Of a stretch of 64,000 nucleotides of DNA, positions 29,395 to 37,900 are shown piece by piece. Position 1 is the first letter of the stretch, and every line of letters begins with the position of its first letter. The DNA is from Sagittula marina. GTDB taxonomy: Bacteria; Pseudomonadota; Alphaproteobacteria; Rhodobacterales; Rhodobacteraceae. Below the pieces are notes generated by a model. It did no database searches and was not told where the DNA came from. It saw nothing but the letters and a program-made list of their open reading frames with translations. Position numbers and translations under genes: made by a program. The stretch covers positions 186,001 through 250,000 of the forward strand of contig NZ_JACIEJ010000003.1 of the NCBI RefSeq assembly GCF_014196795.1, given 5' to 3'.

Positions 29395-30446
29395 CGCAGG
29401 ATCTGACACTTTCCATCGACGGTCGCAAGATCGGCCCGACCCATCCGCCTTATGTCATCGCCGAGATGTCCGCCAACCATAACGGTGATCTCGATCAGGC
29501 GCTGCGGTTGATCGACGCGGCGAAAGACAGCGGCGCGGATGCCGTCAAACTTCAGACCTACCGTGCGGATACGATCACGCTCGACAGCGACGCCCCGGAG
29601 TTTCGCATCAAAGGCGGTCTTTGGGATGGCCGCAGGCTCTACGATCTCTACGAAGAGGCCCACACCCCTTGGGAGTGGCACGCGCCGCTGTTCGAACACG
29701 CGCGCAGCATCGGGTTGACGATCTTCTCCTCGCCCTTCGATCATACCGCCGTCGAGCTGCTCGAAGGGCTCGACGCACCCGCCTACAAGATCGCCAGCTT
29801 CGAGGCCGTCGATCTGCCGCTGATCCGCCGCGTCGCGCAGACCGGGAAACCGATGATCATCTCGACCGGGATGGCCAATCTGGAGGAAATCCACGAGGCG
29901 GTGGCAGCCGCACGCGGGGCAGGGTGCGAGCAGATCGTTGTCCTGCAATGCGTGTCCGGCTATCCGGCGCCCGCATCGGATTACAATCTGCGCACAATGC
30001 CGGACATGCAACGCGAACTCGGGCTGCCGGTCGGCCTGTCGGATCATACGCTGGACAACACCACGGCCATCGCCAGCGTGGTGCTCGGTGGCTGCGTCAT
30101 CGAAAAGCACTTTACCCTTGATCGCAACGGCGGCGGGCCGGACGACAGCTTTTCGCTCGAACCGGCAGAGTTCAAGGCCCTCAGCACCGCGGCGCGCACC
30201 GCTTGGGAAGCCTTGGGGACGGTGGACTATGGCCAAAAATCTTCCGAGATGGGCAATGTCACCTTCCGGCGCTCATTGTACTTCGTCAAAGACCTTGCCG
30301 CCGGGGAGGTTATCACGCCGGACGCGGTGCGCAGTGTGCGGCCGGGTTTCGGCGCAGCGCCAAAGCATCTGGACAATATCCTCGGGCGGCGCGTGCGTCA
30401 GGCGGTTGCGGCAAAGACCCCGGTCAGCCTGGACAACCTCGACTGA
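29391..30446 (+). CDS. pseI: Pseudaminic acid synthase
   Basis: 351 residues, NeuB family. PseI condenses the hydrolysed sugar with phosphoenolpyruvate to pseudaminic acid. The TIM barrel carries AEMSANHNGD, DAVKLQTYRADT, SSPFDHTAVELLE and GLSDHTLDNT with metal and PEP ligands. A C-terminal SAF (antifreeze-like) domain follows (SLYFVKDLAAGEVITPDAVRS). It ends the operon; 14 bases later a convergent TetR gene begins, without an obvious terminator. Confidence 0.95.
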   Translation: MTQDLTLSIDGRKIGPTHPPYVIAEMSANHNGDLDQALRLIDAAKDSGADAVKLQTYRADTITLDSDAPEFRIKGGLWDGRRLYDLYEEAHTPWEWHAPLFEHARSIGLTIFSSPFDHTAVELLEGLDAPAYKIASFEAVDLPLIRRVAQTGKPMIISTGMANLEEIHEAVAAARGAGCEQIVVLQCVSGYPAPASDYNLRTMPDMQRELGLPVGLSDHTLDNTTAIASVVLGGCVIEKHFTLDRNGGGPDDSFSLEPAEFKALSTAARTAWEALGTVDYGQKSSEMGNVTFRRSLYFVKDLAAGEVITPDAVRSVRPGFGAAPKHLDNILGRRVRQAVAAKTPVSLDNLD

Positions 30447-30460
30447 CAGCTCCTGCCGGG

Positions 30461-31087
30461 CTACGCATCCGGTGGGATCAGACCAAGTCCGCGCAGATAC
30501 ACCCCAATCCCGCTTTCCAGCAGATCCTCTGGTGGAAACGGCGATTGGGTGCCGGGGGAATTGCGCGCAAACAGCTCCACCACGCCGTGCGACATGGCCC
30601 AGATATGCGCGGAAAACATCGATGCCGGCGGGCGTTTGTCCTCGGGGATATGTTCGGACAGACGCTTGGCGGCCTCTTCCATGACACCGCGCGCGCGGGC
30701 GGAGATCTGCGCCAGCTCCGGCGAGTGGTTCACCGAAATCCCGCTTTCGAACATGGCGATGTAATGGCCCGGATACCTGCGCGCAAAGGCCAGATAGGCC
30801 CGCCCGCAGGACTCGAACGCCGCCAGATCAGAGGGCTTGCCCGCGTTGTAAGCGTATTCCAGGACATCCGCGAAGATCTCGTAGCCCTGCCGCGCGGCTT
30901 CTGAAATCAGGTCTTCGCGCCCGCCGAAATGCCGGTAGACCGCCGCAGGCGTGACCCCGGCCTGCTTGGCCGCCTCCGAGAGGGTAAAGCCCGTCGGACC
31001 TTTTTCCTCGATCAGTTTCAGCGCGGCCTCGACAAGCGCCTGGCGCAGATTTCCGTGATGATAGCCACGTTTGGGCATAGGGGGCAC
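30461..31087 (-). CDS. TetR/AcrR family transcriptional regulator
   Basis: 208 residues. The N-terminal helix-turn-helix (about 10-60) is clear: GFTLSEAAKQAGVTPAAVYRHFGGREDL. The C-terminal ligand domain resembles the TetR_C_33/WHG type (AYLAFARRYPGHYIAMFESG). The start is taken as GTG 31087, which has AAGGAG about 4 bases upstream; ATG 31078 sits too far from that site. Target unknown; the nearest upstream gene in the same direction is ppk2, 51 bases away. Confidence 0.85.
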   Translation of the reverse strand: MPPMPKRGYHHGNLRQALVEAALKLIEEKGPTGFTLSEAAKQAGVTPAAVYRHFGGREDLISEAARQGYEIFADVLEYAYNAGKPSDLAAFESCGRAYLAFARRYPGHYIAMFESGISVNHSPELAQISARARGVMEEAAKRLSEHIPEDKRPPASMFSAHIWAMSHGVVELFARNSPGTQSPFPPEDLLESGIGVYLRGLGLIPPDA

Positions 31088-31138
31088 AGGTCTCCTTTCG
31101 CAGGGACATAGCCTGCACAAGCGGTCGGCGAAAGAGGC

Positions 31139-32020
31139 TCAGGCGTCCCAGATATCCGGCCCGCCGGTGATCGACGCGTCGGGATGGCCGGTTGTCTGCG
31201 CGTCCTTGCGGTCATAATCCAGATGGGTCAGCACATGGCGAATGGCCGCCAGGCGCGCGCGTTTCTTGTCATCCGACCGGATCACCGTCCAGGGCGCGGC
31301 GGCGGTATGGGTGCGGGTCAGCGTCTCTTGTATGGCCGCGGAATAGGCATCCCAGCGTTTCAGCCCCTCCACATCAATCCAGCTCAGCTTCCATTGCTTC
31401 AACGGATCGCTTTCGCGTTTCAGGAACCGGCGCAGCTGTTCGGCACGCCCGACGTTGAGCCAGAACTTGAACACATGGATACCCTCATCCACCAACATGC
31501 GTTCAAAAGCAGGTGCCTGGGCAAAGAAATGTTCCCGCTGCGCATTGCTGCAAAAGCCAAAGACATGCTCCACCACGCCGCGATTGTACCAGGAGCGGTC
31601 AAAGAACACGATCTCTCCGGCGGCGGGGAGGTGGTCGATGTAGCGCTGGAAGTACCACTGCGTTGCCTCGCGGTCGGTGGGTTTTGGCAGCGCCACCACA
31701 CGCGCGCCACGCGGGTTGAGGTTCATGCGAAACCGTTTGATCGTGCCGCCTTTGCCCGCCGCATCGCGCCCCTCGAAAACGATGGCGATGCGATGCCCAT
31801 GCTGCTTGGCCCAGGCTTGGACTTTCACCAATTCGATCTGGAGCGCCTCCATCTCCGTCTCGTAGGCCTTGCGCGACATCTCCGTGTCATACGGGTAGGC
31901 GCTGCTGAGGATGTCGTCCTTACCAGCGTCCTCGATGGCCGTGCGCACGTCTTTTGGCGCATCATTTTCGGCATATTCGGTAATGGCACCGTCGAATGGC
32001 AGATCTTGTGGCATGGTCAT
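31139..32020 (-). CDS. ppk2: Polyphosphate kinase 2
   Basis: A 293-residue PPK2-family enzyme transferring phosphate between polyphosphate and nucleotides. Walker A is [10 protein letters not shown] and the Walker B region [14 protein letters not shown]; a lid segment [17 protein letters not shown] follows. Single-domain size fits the NDP-phosphorylating class, but class is not certain from sequence reading. ATG 32020 is preferred over 32014. It probably lies in a run with the upstream alpha/beta hydrolase gene. An exopolyphosphatase (ppx) lies at 52213. Confidence 0.92.
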   Translation of the reverse strand: MTMPQDLPFDGAITEYAENDAPKDVRTAIEDAGKDDILSSAYPYDTEMSRKAYETEMEALQIELVKVQAWAKQHGHRIAIVFEGRDAAGKGGTIKRFRMNLNPRGARVVALPKPTDREATQWYFQRYIDHLPAAGEIVFFDRSWYNRGVVEHVFGFCSNAQREHFFAQAPAFERMLVDEGIHVFKFWLNVGRAEQLRRFLKRESDPLKQWKLSWIDVEGLKRWDAYSAAIQETLTRTHTAAAPWTVIRSDDKKRARLAAIRHVLTHLDYDRKDAQTTGHPDASITGGPDIWDA

Positions 32021-32074
32021 CGTCCCCTGTCTTGTCCCGACTATGGCCGGGGCGGGCGCGCTTGGCAAATCGCC

Positions 32075-33019
32075 TTAGCTCCGCACCGCGCGACGATGCG
32101 CCCGATGAACGGCTTCGACGACTGCGCCTTCACGGGCGTGATGCGGCATGTGGCCGATCCCCTCGAGCACGGTCAGATGTGCATTGGGACGTTTCGTAGC
32201 CAAAGGCTCCGAGTGGATGTGCAGCGGCACAGTATCGTCGGCGTTGCCGTGGATCAGTTCAATGGGCATGGCCAGCGCACTGTAGCGCTGCGCCTGCGCT
32301 GATATCTGATCCAGCAGACCGGCGCGGTGCAACGCGTTGGCGCGCAAAGCGCCGGGCCGGATCGTCAAGTCCGCCCCGATGTGCGCGTCATATCCCGGCG
32401 GCATATCTTGCGGGTTGAACACTCCGGCAATGGCCTTCTTGATATAACCTTTCGGCACCCATGCCGCCTCGAACGGGATGGCCATTGGCCCCAGAACCCG
32501 GTGAGAATTTATCCGGTACAGCCAAGACATGCCCCCATCCCAGGGGTGCGACGGGCTGGCGACCAGCACCAGCGCCGACAGCGTTTCGGGGAATTCCACC
32601 GCCCAAGCCAAGGCCACCGACCCGCCGTAAGACTGCCCCATGACCACCGGCTGCGCCAATCCCAACGCCCGCGACGCTTTCATCAGCAACGTCGCCTGTT
32701 CCACGAGGGTCTCGCCGCCCTCATGCAGACTGTCGGTATAGCCCATGCCCGGGCGGTCAAAGGCCGTGACGCGGTAGTCCTGCGCCAGCCGATCCATCAG
32801 CGAAAACGTCATGTCGCGCAGATTGCCGGACATGCCGTGGATCAGCACCACGTCTGGCCCTTTGCCCCGTGTCACGTAATGCACGCGGGTGCCGTCAACC
32901 TCGACAAACCGGCCCTCAGGTGGAAAAGCCGCTTCCGCGGCGCGGGTCCGCTGCGTTGCGCGCAGATGGCTCAGACCCCAGGCCGCCACCGCACCGCCAA
33001 GCACATAGAGCCCCAACAT
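32075..33019 (-). CDS. Membrane-anchored alpha/beta hydrolase
   Basis: 314 residues. An N-terminal hydrophobic helix (LGLYVLGGAVAAWGL) precedes an alpha/beta hydrolase domain with catalytic Ser in GQSYGGS, Asp in HGNADDTVP and His in GIGHMPHH; oxyanion residues are in IHGMSGN. It resembles haloperoxidase/esterase-type hydrolases, substrate unknown. It starts 21 bases after metA and may be co-transcribed with it; there is no evidence of a role in methionine synthesis. Confidence 0.82.
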   Translation of the reverse strand: MLGLYVLGGAVAAWGLSHLRATQRTRAAEAAFPPEGRFVEVDGTRVHYVTRGKGPDVVLIHGMSGNLRDMTFSLMDRLAQDYRVTAFDRPGMGYTDSLHEGGETLVEQATLLMKASRALGLAQPVVMGQSYGGSVALAWAVEFPETLSALVLVASPSHPWDGGMSWLYRINSHRVLGPMAIPFEAAWVPKGYIKKAIAGVFNPQDMPPGYDAHIGADLTIRPGALRANALHRAGLLDQISAQAQRYSALAMPIELIHGNADDTVPLHIHSEPLATKRPNAHLTVLEGIGHMPHHAREGAVVEAVHRAHRRAVRS

Positions 33020-33040
33020 CTCAGCCCCCAAAGCGCCGCA

Positions 33041-33961
33041 TTACGTGCCGATAGCCTGCATATCGAAATGCGTGGTTTGATAGATATGGTTGATCCAGTT
33101 GCCATACAGCAAATGCGCGTGGCTGCGCCAGGCGTTGCGCGGCGTCTTGCTGGGGTCATTGTCGGGATAATAATTTGCCGGCACGTTGATCGGTTTGCCC
33201 GCCGCCACATCGCGGTCGTACTCTTCCTTCAATGTGCCGTTGTCATATTCCAGATGGTTGAAGACATAAAGCGCACGATGCGCCGGGTCCTCGACCAGAC
33301 CGGGGCCGGTTTCGTCGCTGTCGATCAGGATCGGCAGACCAGCAGCCCGAAGCTCGTCACGGTGCAATTCTGTCCAGCGCGACACGGGCATCACGAACCG
33401 GTCCGAGAACCCCCGCAGATAAGGCGAGGGGGCGTCCTGCGCCGTGTGCCAGATCGCGCCAAAAGCTTTCTCGTCCAGCAGGTGCTTCTGAATGCGGTGG
33501 AAATGGTACAGCATCGCCATGCCGCCCCAGCAGACACCAAAGGTCGAATGCACATGGGTCTGCGTCCAGTCAAAGACCTGGGTCAGCTCTTCCCAATAGG
33601 TCACATCCTCGAAGGGAATCTGCTCGATCGGGGCGCCGGTGATGATCAGCCCGTCGAATTTGTCCCCGCTGGCCAACACCTCGGCGAAGGAGCGGTAAAA
33701 CGCCTCCATATGCTCGGCGGCGGTGTTGCGGGTCTGATGCTCCGTCATGCGGATCAGCTGGAAATCGATCTGCAGGGGCGTCGCGCCGATAAGCCGGGCA
33801 AACTGGTTCTCGGTCTTGATCTTCATGGGCATCAGGTTCAGCAACCCGATGCGCAGGGGCCGGATATCCTGCGTTGCCGCCTGTTCCTCGGACATGACCA
33901 TGACGCCCTCGCGGGTGAGCACATCAAAGGCAGGCAAGTCCGAAGGCAGGCGGATAGGCAT
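33041..33961 (-). CDS. metA: Homoserine O-acetyltransferase, MetA type
   Basis: 306 residues. It activates homoserine for methionine synthesis. The class I amidotransferase-like fold has catalytic Cys in FGVCWGGMA, Glu in [10 protein letters not shown] and His in RSHAH. The acyl-specificity residue that is Gly in E. coli (succinyl-CoA) is Glu in this protein (GAPIEQIPF), which predicts acetyl-CoA use as in Bacillus MetA. ATG 33961 was chosen over an in-frame upstream ATG at 34018 that lacks conservation. I looked for a SAM-II riboswitch upstream and saw none. Confidence 0.94.
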   Translation of the reverse strand: MPIRLPSDLPAFDVLTREGVMVMSEEQAATQDIRPLRIGLLNLMPMKIKTENQFARLIGATPLQIDFQLIRMTEHQTRNTAAEHMEAFYRSFAEVLASGDKFDGLIITGAPIEQIPFEDVTYWEELTQVFDWTQTHVHSTFGVCWGGMAMLYHFHRIQKHLLDEKAFGAIWHTAQDAPSPYLRGFSDRFVMPVSRWTELHRDELRAAGLPILIDSDETGPGLVEDPAHRALYVFNHLEYDNGTLKEEYDRDVAAGKPINVPANYYPDNDPSKTPRNAWRSHAHLLYGNWINHIYQTTHFDMQAIGT

Positions 33962-34126
33962 GGTAAAATCCTGTGGCTGTTGTCGGCGTGACAGATAGGG
34001 CAACAGCGCCGCTCTCACAAGGGTCGCAACGGTTTGCGCTCTGACACTTCACAGGAATAGTTCAAGCTGGGTAAAGCGCGTGTAAAGCCGCGCCAAAGCG
34101 TGCTTTGACCCTCGCTGCTGCCTGCT

Positions 34127-34318
34127 TCACTTGGTCAGGATCAGCTTCCCGGCGCGGGTGATCCGCAAGGTGTAGACCTGGCCGTTCAGATCGATCTCGG
34201 CCTTTGTACCTTCGGGGATCAGGGCCTGTGCGTCATAGCGCGGCGTGGCATCGGCATAGGCCAAGGAGGAGCTATCTATCTGGAAGGACATGGGCTTTTT
34301 CTCTCGTTCATCTGTCAT
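34127..34318 (-). CDS. hemP: Hemin uptake protein HemP
   Basis: 63 residues. The conserved HemP block is RYDAQALIPEGTKAEIDLNG followed by YTLRITRAGKLILTK. HemP proteins are small, iron-regulated and usually accompany haem transport genes; here it stands alone. Start ATG 34318 gives a typical length, ATG 34291 a 54-residue form. A promoter (TTGACA, 17 bp, TAGGCT) lies 32 bases upstream. Confidence 0.88.
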   Translation of the reverse strand: MTDEREKKPMSFQIDSSSLAYADATPRYDAQALIPEGTKAEIDLNGQVYTLRITRAGKLILTK

Positions 34319-34349
34319 GAAGCGGGCCATCCGCAAAGCTTGTATCGTC

Positions 34350-34378
34350 AGCCTATGGTTCACGAGTATTTTTGTCAA
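34350..34378 (-). promoter_or_regulatory. Promoter of hemP
   Basis: On the minus strand TTGACA (34373-34378) and TAGGCT (34350-34355) are 17 bp apart. The AT-rich region around it may bind an iron regulator, but no clear Fur or Irr box is seen. Confidence 0.5.
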
Positions 34379-34476
34379 GTTTACTTACCCGTGTTTTTCC
34401 GCCCGTAAATTCAGCGATGACATCGCAAAAGGCCACGCGCAGAACGCATGGCCTTCGTGAACAGTCTGGAGGTTGT

Positions 34477-35334
34477 TCAGGCGGGCAGGGCCTCGGCAAT
34501 CAGCCGTTCGAAATCATCCGCCGTTTTGACCTCTGCCACATCCGCGGCATCCAGCGTGATGCCCCAGTTGTTGGCCATGTCTTCGTAAATCGGCTGCCGG
34601 TGCGCCAAAGCCTGCGCATAGGTCCAGCGGATAAAGGCATCCGGGTCGACCTCGGTCTCCGTCAAACCGCTTTCCGCCAAGTAGCGCGCCCAACCATTGG
34701 CCAAGAAATCCGGACGGTAGGCCATCGGCTTCGGCGCGCGATCAAACCGGCGGACCAGTTCCTCGGTATGCGCCTCAGAGCCGCGGATCCACACCATCAG
34801 CGCCACCGACGACAGCGCAGTCAGAATAGGGTCCGTCGGGTCAGCCGGGTCCACCCATTCACAAATCGACCCGCCGGTGTCGCAGACGAAATGCGGATAG
34901 CCATAAAGGTCGTCGGCCCGGTCGATGAAATAGCTGGTGTCCAGCAGCGCCTGCCGCTCCGCCCGTTCAAATTGTGACTGGCGCAGAGTGTAGTCGCCCA
35001 TGCTCATGCCGCCACGGGCCGGATCGCCGGGCTTGCCCAGATAGGTGGACACCGGCGACAGGTTATCAAAGGTGATGTTGGAGCCGATATAGATCGAATC
35101 CGTCATCAAAAGGTCCCGCAGGAACGGGTTTTTCATCGCTTCACGCTTGGCATTGTCCGCGATGTATTCGCCCATGTACCGCGTGCCGATGCGATAATCG
35201 ATCGAGTAGTGAAACCAGCCCCCGGCGTCGCGCAGCATCTTGGACACATGGGTTTTGCCCAGACCAGACATGGCAAACAGCACGACGCGCTTGTGCGGGG
35301 CCTTCAGCCAGTCAGCAGCAGTGGGGTAAAGCAT
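34477..35334 (-). CDS. P-loop NTPase/kinase-like protein of unknown function
   Basis: 285 residues. A Walker A motif (FAMSGLGKTHVSKML) lies near residues 20-33, followed by DYRIGTRYMGEYI as in small-molecule kinases. A distal CDTGGSICEWVDP segment and a conserved YAQALAHRQPIYEDMANNWG region are family-like, but I do not recognise the family. No membrane segment. It is monocistronic between hemP and the fadL-type gene. ATG 35334 was preferred to 35346. It could be a nucleotide-dependent kinase or adenylating enzyme; substrate unknown. Confidence 0.7.
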   Translation of the reverse strand: MLYPTAADWLKAPHKRVVLFAMSGLGKTHVSKMLRDAGGWFHYSIDYRIGTRYMGEYIADNAKREAMKNPFLRDLLMTDSIYIGSNITFDNLSPVSTYLGKPGDPARGGMSMGDYTLRQSQFERAERQALLDTSYFIDRADDLYGYPHFVCDTGGSICEWVDPADPTDPILTALSSVALMVWIRGSEAHTEELVRRFDRAPKPMAYRPDFLANGWARYLAESGLTETEVDPDAFIRWTYAQALAHRQPIYEDMANNWGITLDAADVAEVKTADDFERLIAEALPA

Positions 35335-35428
35335 AGGCTGTCTCATCGTCTTGTGATCCGGAGCGCAGGGTTACGCGCCGTGCGCCGTCGCGTCAAATGG
35401 CGTTTGGCGCGGGGATCTTGCACGCATG

Positions 35429-35460
35429 AAAAAGGCCGCCCGGAATCTCTCCGCGCGGCC
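35429..35460 (-). terminator. Terminator of the FadL-type porin gene
   Basis: Minus-strand GGCCGC and GCGGCC arms are followed by TTTTT (35429-35433). It begins 23 bases after the porin stop. Confidence 0.75.
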
Positions 35461-35483
35461 AGATAAAGCGATCTTCGATACGA

Positions 35484-36788
35484 TCAGAAATTCATATCCA
35501 GCTTGAAGCCGATGCCAACGACGTGGTTGTCGGTCATTTCAGCCTGCGCGACGCCACCAACTTCTGCCTTCGCATCGCCCAGAACAGAGTAGTTGATCCC
35601 GCCGGAGATGTTCAGCGGGCCATCGGTCCAACGCCCGCCCAGCGAAATCCCCTTCAAACCATTGGTCGGCCCAAGCGGGGAGACAAGATCGTCACCTTCC
35701 GGCTCGTAGCTGAACGTCAGCGACCCGGCCAGTTTGTCCGAGAACTGCCGCGCCACGCCCAGCGTGTAGCGGTTGCTGTCATCCAGATTCACCAGATCGG
35801 AACCCAGTGCGGTGGGCACCAGGTCCACGGCCGAAAAATCGGTCCAGCGCCATGTGGCCGTAAGCAGTGTGCCCGCTGCGATCCCGGTCTGGGCTTCCAG
35901 GTTAAAACTCTGCGGCGTGACGAAATCGACTTCGTCATTCACCGTCACCAGGCTGCCAGCCACCGGGCTGTAAATGGTCTCGGTCGTGTCGGCCTTGTGC
36001 TTGGTTTCAAAATGGTAGGTGCCGGAGATACGCATCGCGATGTCGGGGATCTCGTAGGCCGCGCCGATCAAGTAATGCGGCTGCGTCGACTTATCCATTT
36101 TGAAGTTGTAGCCGCCGTTCGCAAGAAACTGACCGGCATTTGCCTGCACGCTTGCGCCGATATTTCCAAGATCGGTGGCGAGGTTGCCCGTCGATGTCGG
36201 CAGGGCCAGTATCGTCGGCGCCAAGGCACCCGCCGCCGCTGGATCGCCCTGCAAAGCCGCGCCGAGCGTTCCCGCGTCTACGCCGATTGCGCGCGCGGTT
36301 CCGGCCAGATTGATCGCGGTCGCATAGCCGACGCCATTCAGGGCGACAGTGGCGTCAAGCCGTTCCGCCGATACACCACCAAAGACGCTGAAACGATCGC
36401 TGAACTTGTAACGCGCCACACCCGTCAGCGCGACGGAATTGAAGTCCGCGCTCGTGCCGCCAAGGCGTGTGGTGAACGGGCTGGAGTCATAGCTGATATC
36501 CGCGCCATACGGATTGTCGATAATCAGCGCAAAGCTCGCTTTATCGTTGATATCATAGGTGTAGCTGACACCGAATTGGCCATAATCCTCGGCCACGCTG
36601 TCGTAAGAGCCGCCGCCGGCGATATCCTCGCCGCTGACCTCGGGCATGACGATGCCGTAGCTCAGGGTCGTTGTGCCGCCCGGCGAAAAGATCGCCGCGA
36701 CGCTCTGACCGGATCGGTCCAGACCGGCGGCCATGGCTGTTGTGGCGCTGAGGGCCAGCACGGTGGCCCCTGTCGTGAAAGTTTTCAT
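35484..36788 (-). CDS. FadL/OmpP1/TodX family outer membrane porin
   Basis: 434 residues. A signal peptide (TTGATVLALSATTAMAAG) is followed by the FadL-like hatch start (GLDRSGQSVAAIFSPG, with the family's Gly-rich pattern) and a beta-barrel ending in Phe (LDMNF), as outer membrane proteins require. FadL-type channels move long-chain fatty acids or other hydrophobic compounds. A loop of about 70 residues rich in Ala/Gly (170-250) is unusual for the family. ATG 36788 is the only start placing the signal peptide at the N-terminus. Confidence 0.87.
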   Translation of the reverse strand: MKTFTTGATVLALSATTAMAAGLDRSGQSVAAIFSPGGTTTLSYGIVMPEVSGEDIAGGGSYDSVAEDYGQFGVSYTYDINDKASFALIIDNPYGADISYDSSPFTTRLGGTSADFNSVALTGVARYKFSDRFSVFGGVSAERLDATVALNGVGYATAINLAGTARAIGVDAGTLGAALQGDPAAAGALAPTILALPTSTGNLATDLGNIGASVQANAGQFLANGGYNFKMDKSTQPHYLIGAAYEIPDIAMRISGTYHFETKHKADTTETIYSPVAGSLVTVNDEVDFVTPQSFNLEAQTGIAAGTLLTATWRWTDFSAVDLVPTALGSDLVNLDDSNRYTLGVARQFSDKLAGSLTFSYEPEGDDLVSPLGPTNGLKGISLGGRWTDGPLNISGGINYSVLGDAKAEVGGVAQAEMTDNHVVGIGFKLDMNF

Positions 36789-36882
36789 GGTGTTGTCCCT
36801 CATCCCTGAAATCAGGAAGTCTCCGGGGATCAGCCTAGACGCGAGACAGTAGTCCAATCAATTTTGACGGTACGTCACTGTA

Positions 36883-36903
36883 TTGTGAATCTTTGTGAGT
36901 CAC
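36883..36903. promoter_or_regulatory. TTGTGA repeats and GTGAGTCAC palindrome upstream of the porin gene
   Basis: TTGTGA occurs at 36883-36888 and 36893-36898, exactly 10 bp apart, and GTGAGTCAC (36895-36903) is palindromic. They lie 95-115 bases before the fadL-type start in an AT-rich stretch, so they could be an operator or activator site. Confidence 0.35.
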
Positions 36904-36938
36904 GTTTATGTAACAGTAAATTATGCGTAAAAATCGGT

Positions 36939-37805
36939 TTACGCGCGGCGCGCACGGGTCTCGTATCTGATGTTTGCGTAATTCGCCGCAAATATCACCG
37001 CCGCGCCGAGCAGAACCAGCGGGTCCAGCGGTTCCTGGTACAAGATGATTCCAACCAAGGCGATCACCGGAAGCCGGGCAAAATCAATCGGCATCACAAC
37101 CGTGGCCGGCGCCAGGCTGAGCGCTGTCGTCAAACAGAAATGCGCCACCAGCCCCGCAAAAGCGATCAGCGCGACCCAGGGCCAGCTTTCGGCGGCAGGC
37201 AAGGCGATATCCCCGTCGATCCCGGCACAGATCAGACCAAAGGTTGCCTGCGTCACCGTGAGCCAGAACAGGATGCAGGTGATGGTTTCGGTCCGGGTCA
37301 GCAGCCGGGTAAAGACCGCCGATCCCGCAAATCCGATTGCGGCCAGCGCCGCGGTCAGTTGCCCGAACTCCAGCGTGTCGGGGGAGGGGCGCGTGACAAT
37401 CAGAATGCCGATGAACCCCACGACCGCTGCAAGGATCCGGTTCTTCGTCAGCCGCTCGCCAAGGATCAGCGCGCCCATCAGCATCACCCAGAAGGGAGAC
37501 GTGAATTCCAGCGCAAAAACCTGTGCCAGCGGCAGTACGGTGATCGAATAGAACCATAGGTTCTGCCCGGAAAAGTGAAACAGATTGCGCACGACTTGCA
37601 GGTGCATTGACCGGGTGGTGATCTGCTGTCTGGTCCGTGCAAGCGAGGCTGCGACAACAACGAGCACCACGCCGATAAGCGACCGATACAACATGATTTC
37701 AAACGTATCGAGGTCGATGCTGACCGCGCGTCCGGCAATGGCCATAGTCGTAAAAGAGGCGATAGCCCCTGTCATCCAGAGGCATCCGCGCAGTGTATCG
37801 TTCAT
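36939..37805 (-). CDS. EamA/DMT family transporter
   Basis: A 288-residue inner-membrane protein with ten predicted helices in two EamA repeats (about 5-140 and 150-280). Recognisable are FHFSGQNLWFYSI, LALEFTSPFW-like (ALEFTSPFWVML), ILGERLTKN and, in the second half, FARLPVIALVGIILYQEP. Probably an exporter of metabolites; substrate unknown. ATG 37805. Confidence 0.88.
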   Translation of the reverse strand: MNDTLRGCLWMTGAIASFTTMAIAGRAVSIDLDTFEIMLYRSLIGVVLVVVAASLARTRQQITTRSMHLQVVRNLFHFSGQNLWFYSITVLPLAQVFALEFTSPFWVMLMGALILGERLTKNRILAAVVGFIGILIVTRPSPDTLEFGQLTAALAAIGFAGSAVFTRLLTRTETITCILFWLTVTQATFGLICAGIDGDIALPAAESWPWVALIAFAGLVAHFCLTTALSLAPATVVMPIDFARLPVIALVGIILYQEPLDPLVLLGAAVIFAANYANIRYETRARRA

Positions 37806-37900
37806 TGTCGGCTCGTTCGCATGAGTGTTGCGCGCATCTGGTCAGAGCCGGGTCTGAATGTCCACCGCTTGTGCGACAAGCTGCCCCTTTTTTCAGTCCC

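Noticed and set aside
22352-30446. Pseudaminic acid island as a recent foreign insertion
   Set aside because: Base composition by eye matches the flanks, and no integrase, repeat, tRNA boundary or IS element is present; recent transfer is not supported.
33962-34126. Possible SAM-II riboswitch before metA
   Set aside because: I compared the leader with the SAM-II pattern and found only an unrelated GCTGTTG/CAACAGC hairpin; no match to the conserved core.
35523-36809. 428-codon open frame antisense to the FadL-type gene
   Set aside because: Basic shadow protein with no domain; the sense strand has a signal peptide and terminal Phe of a porin.
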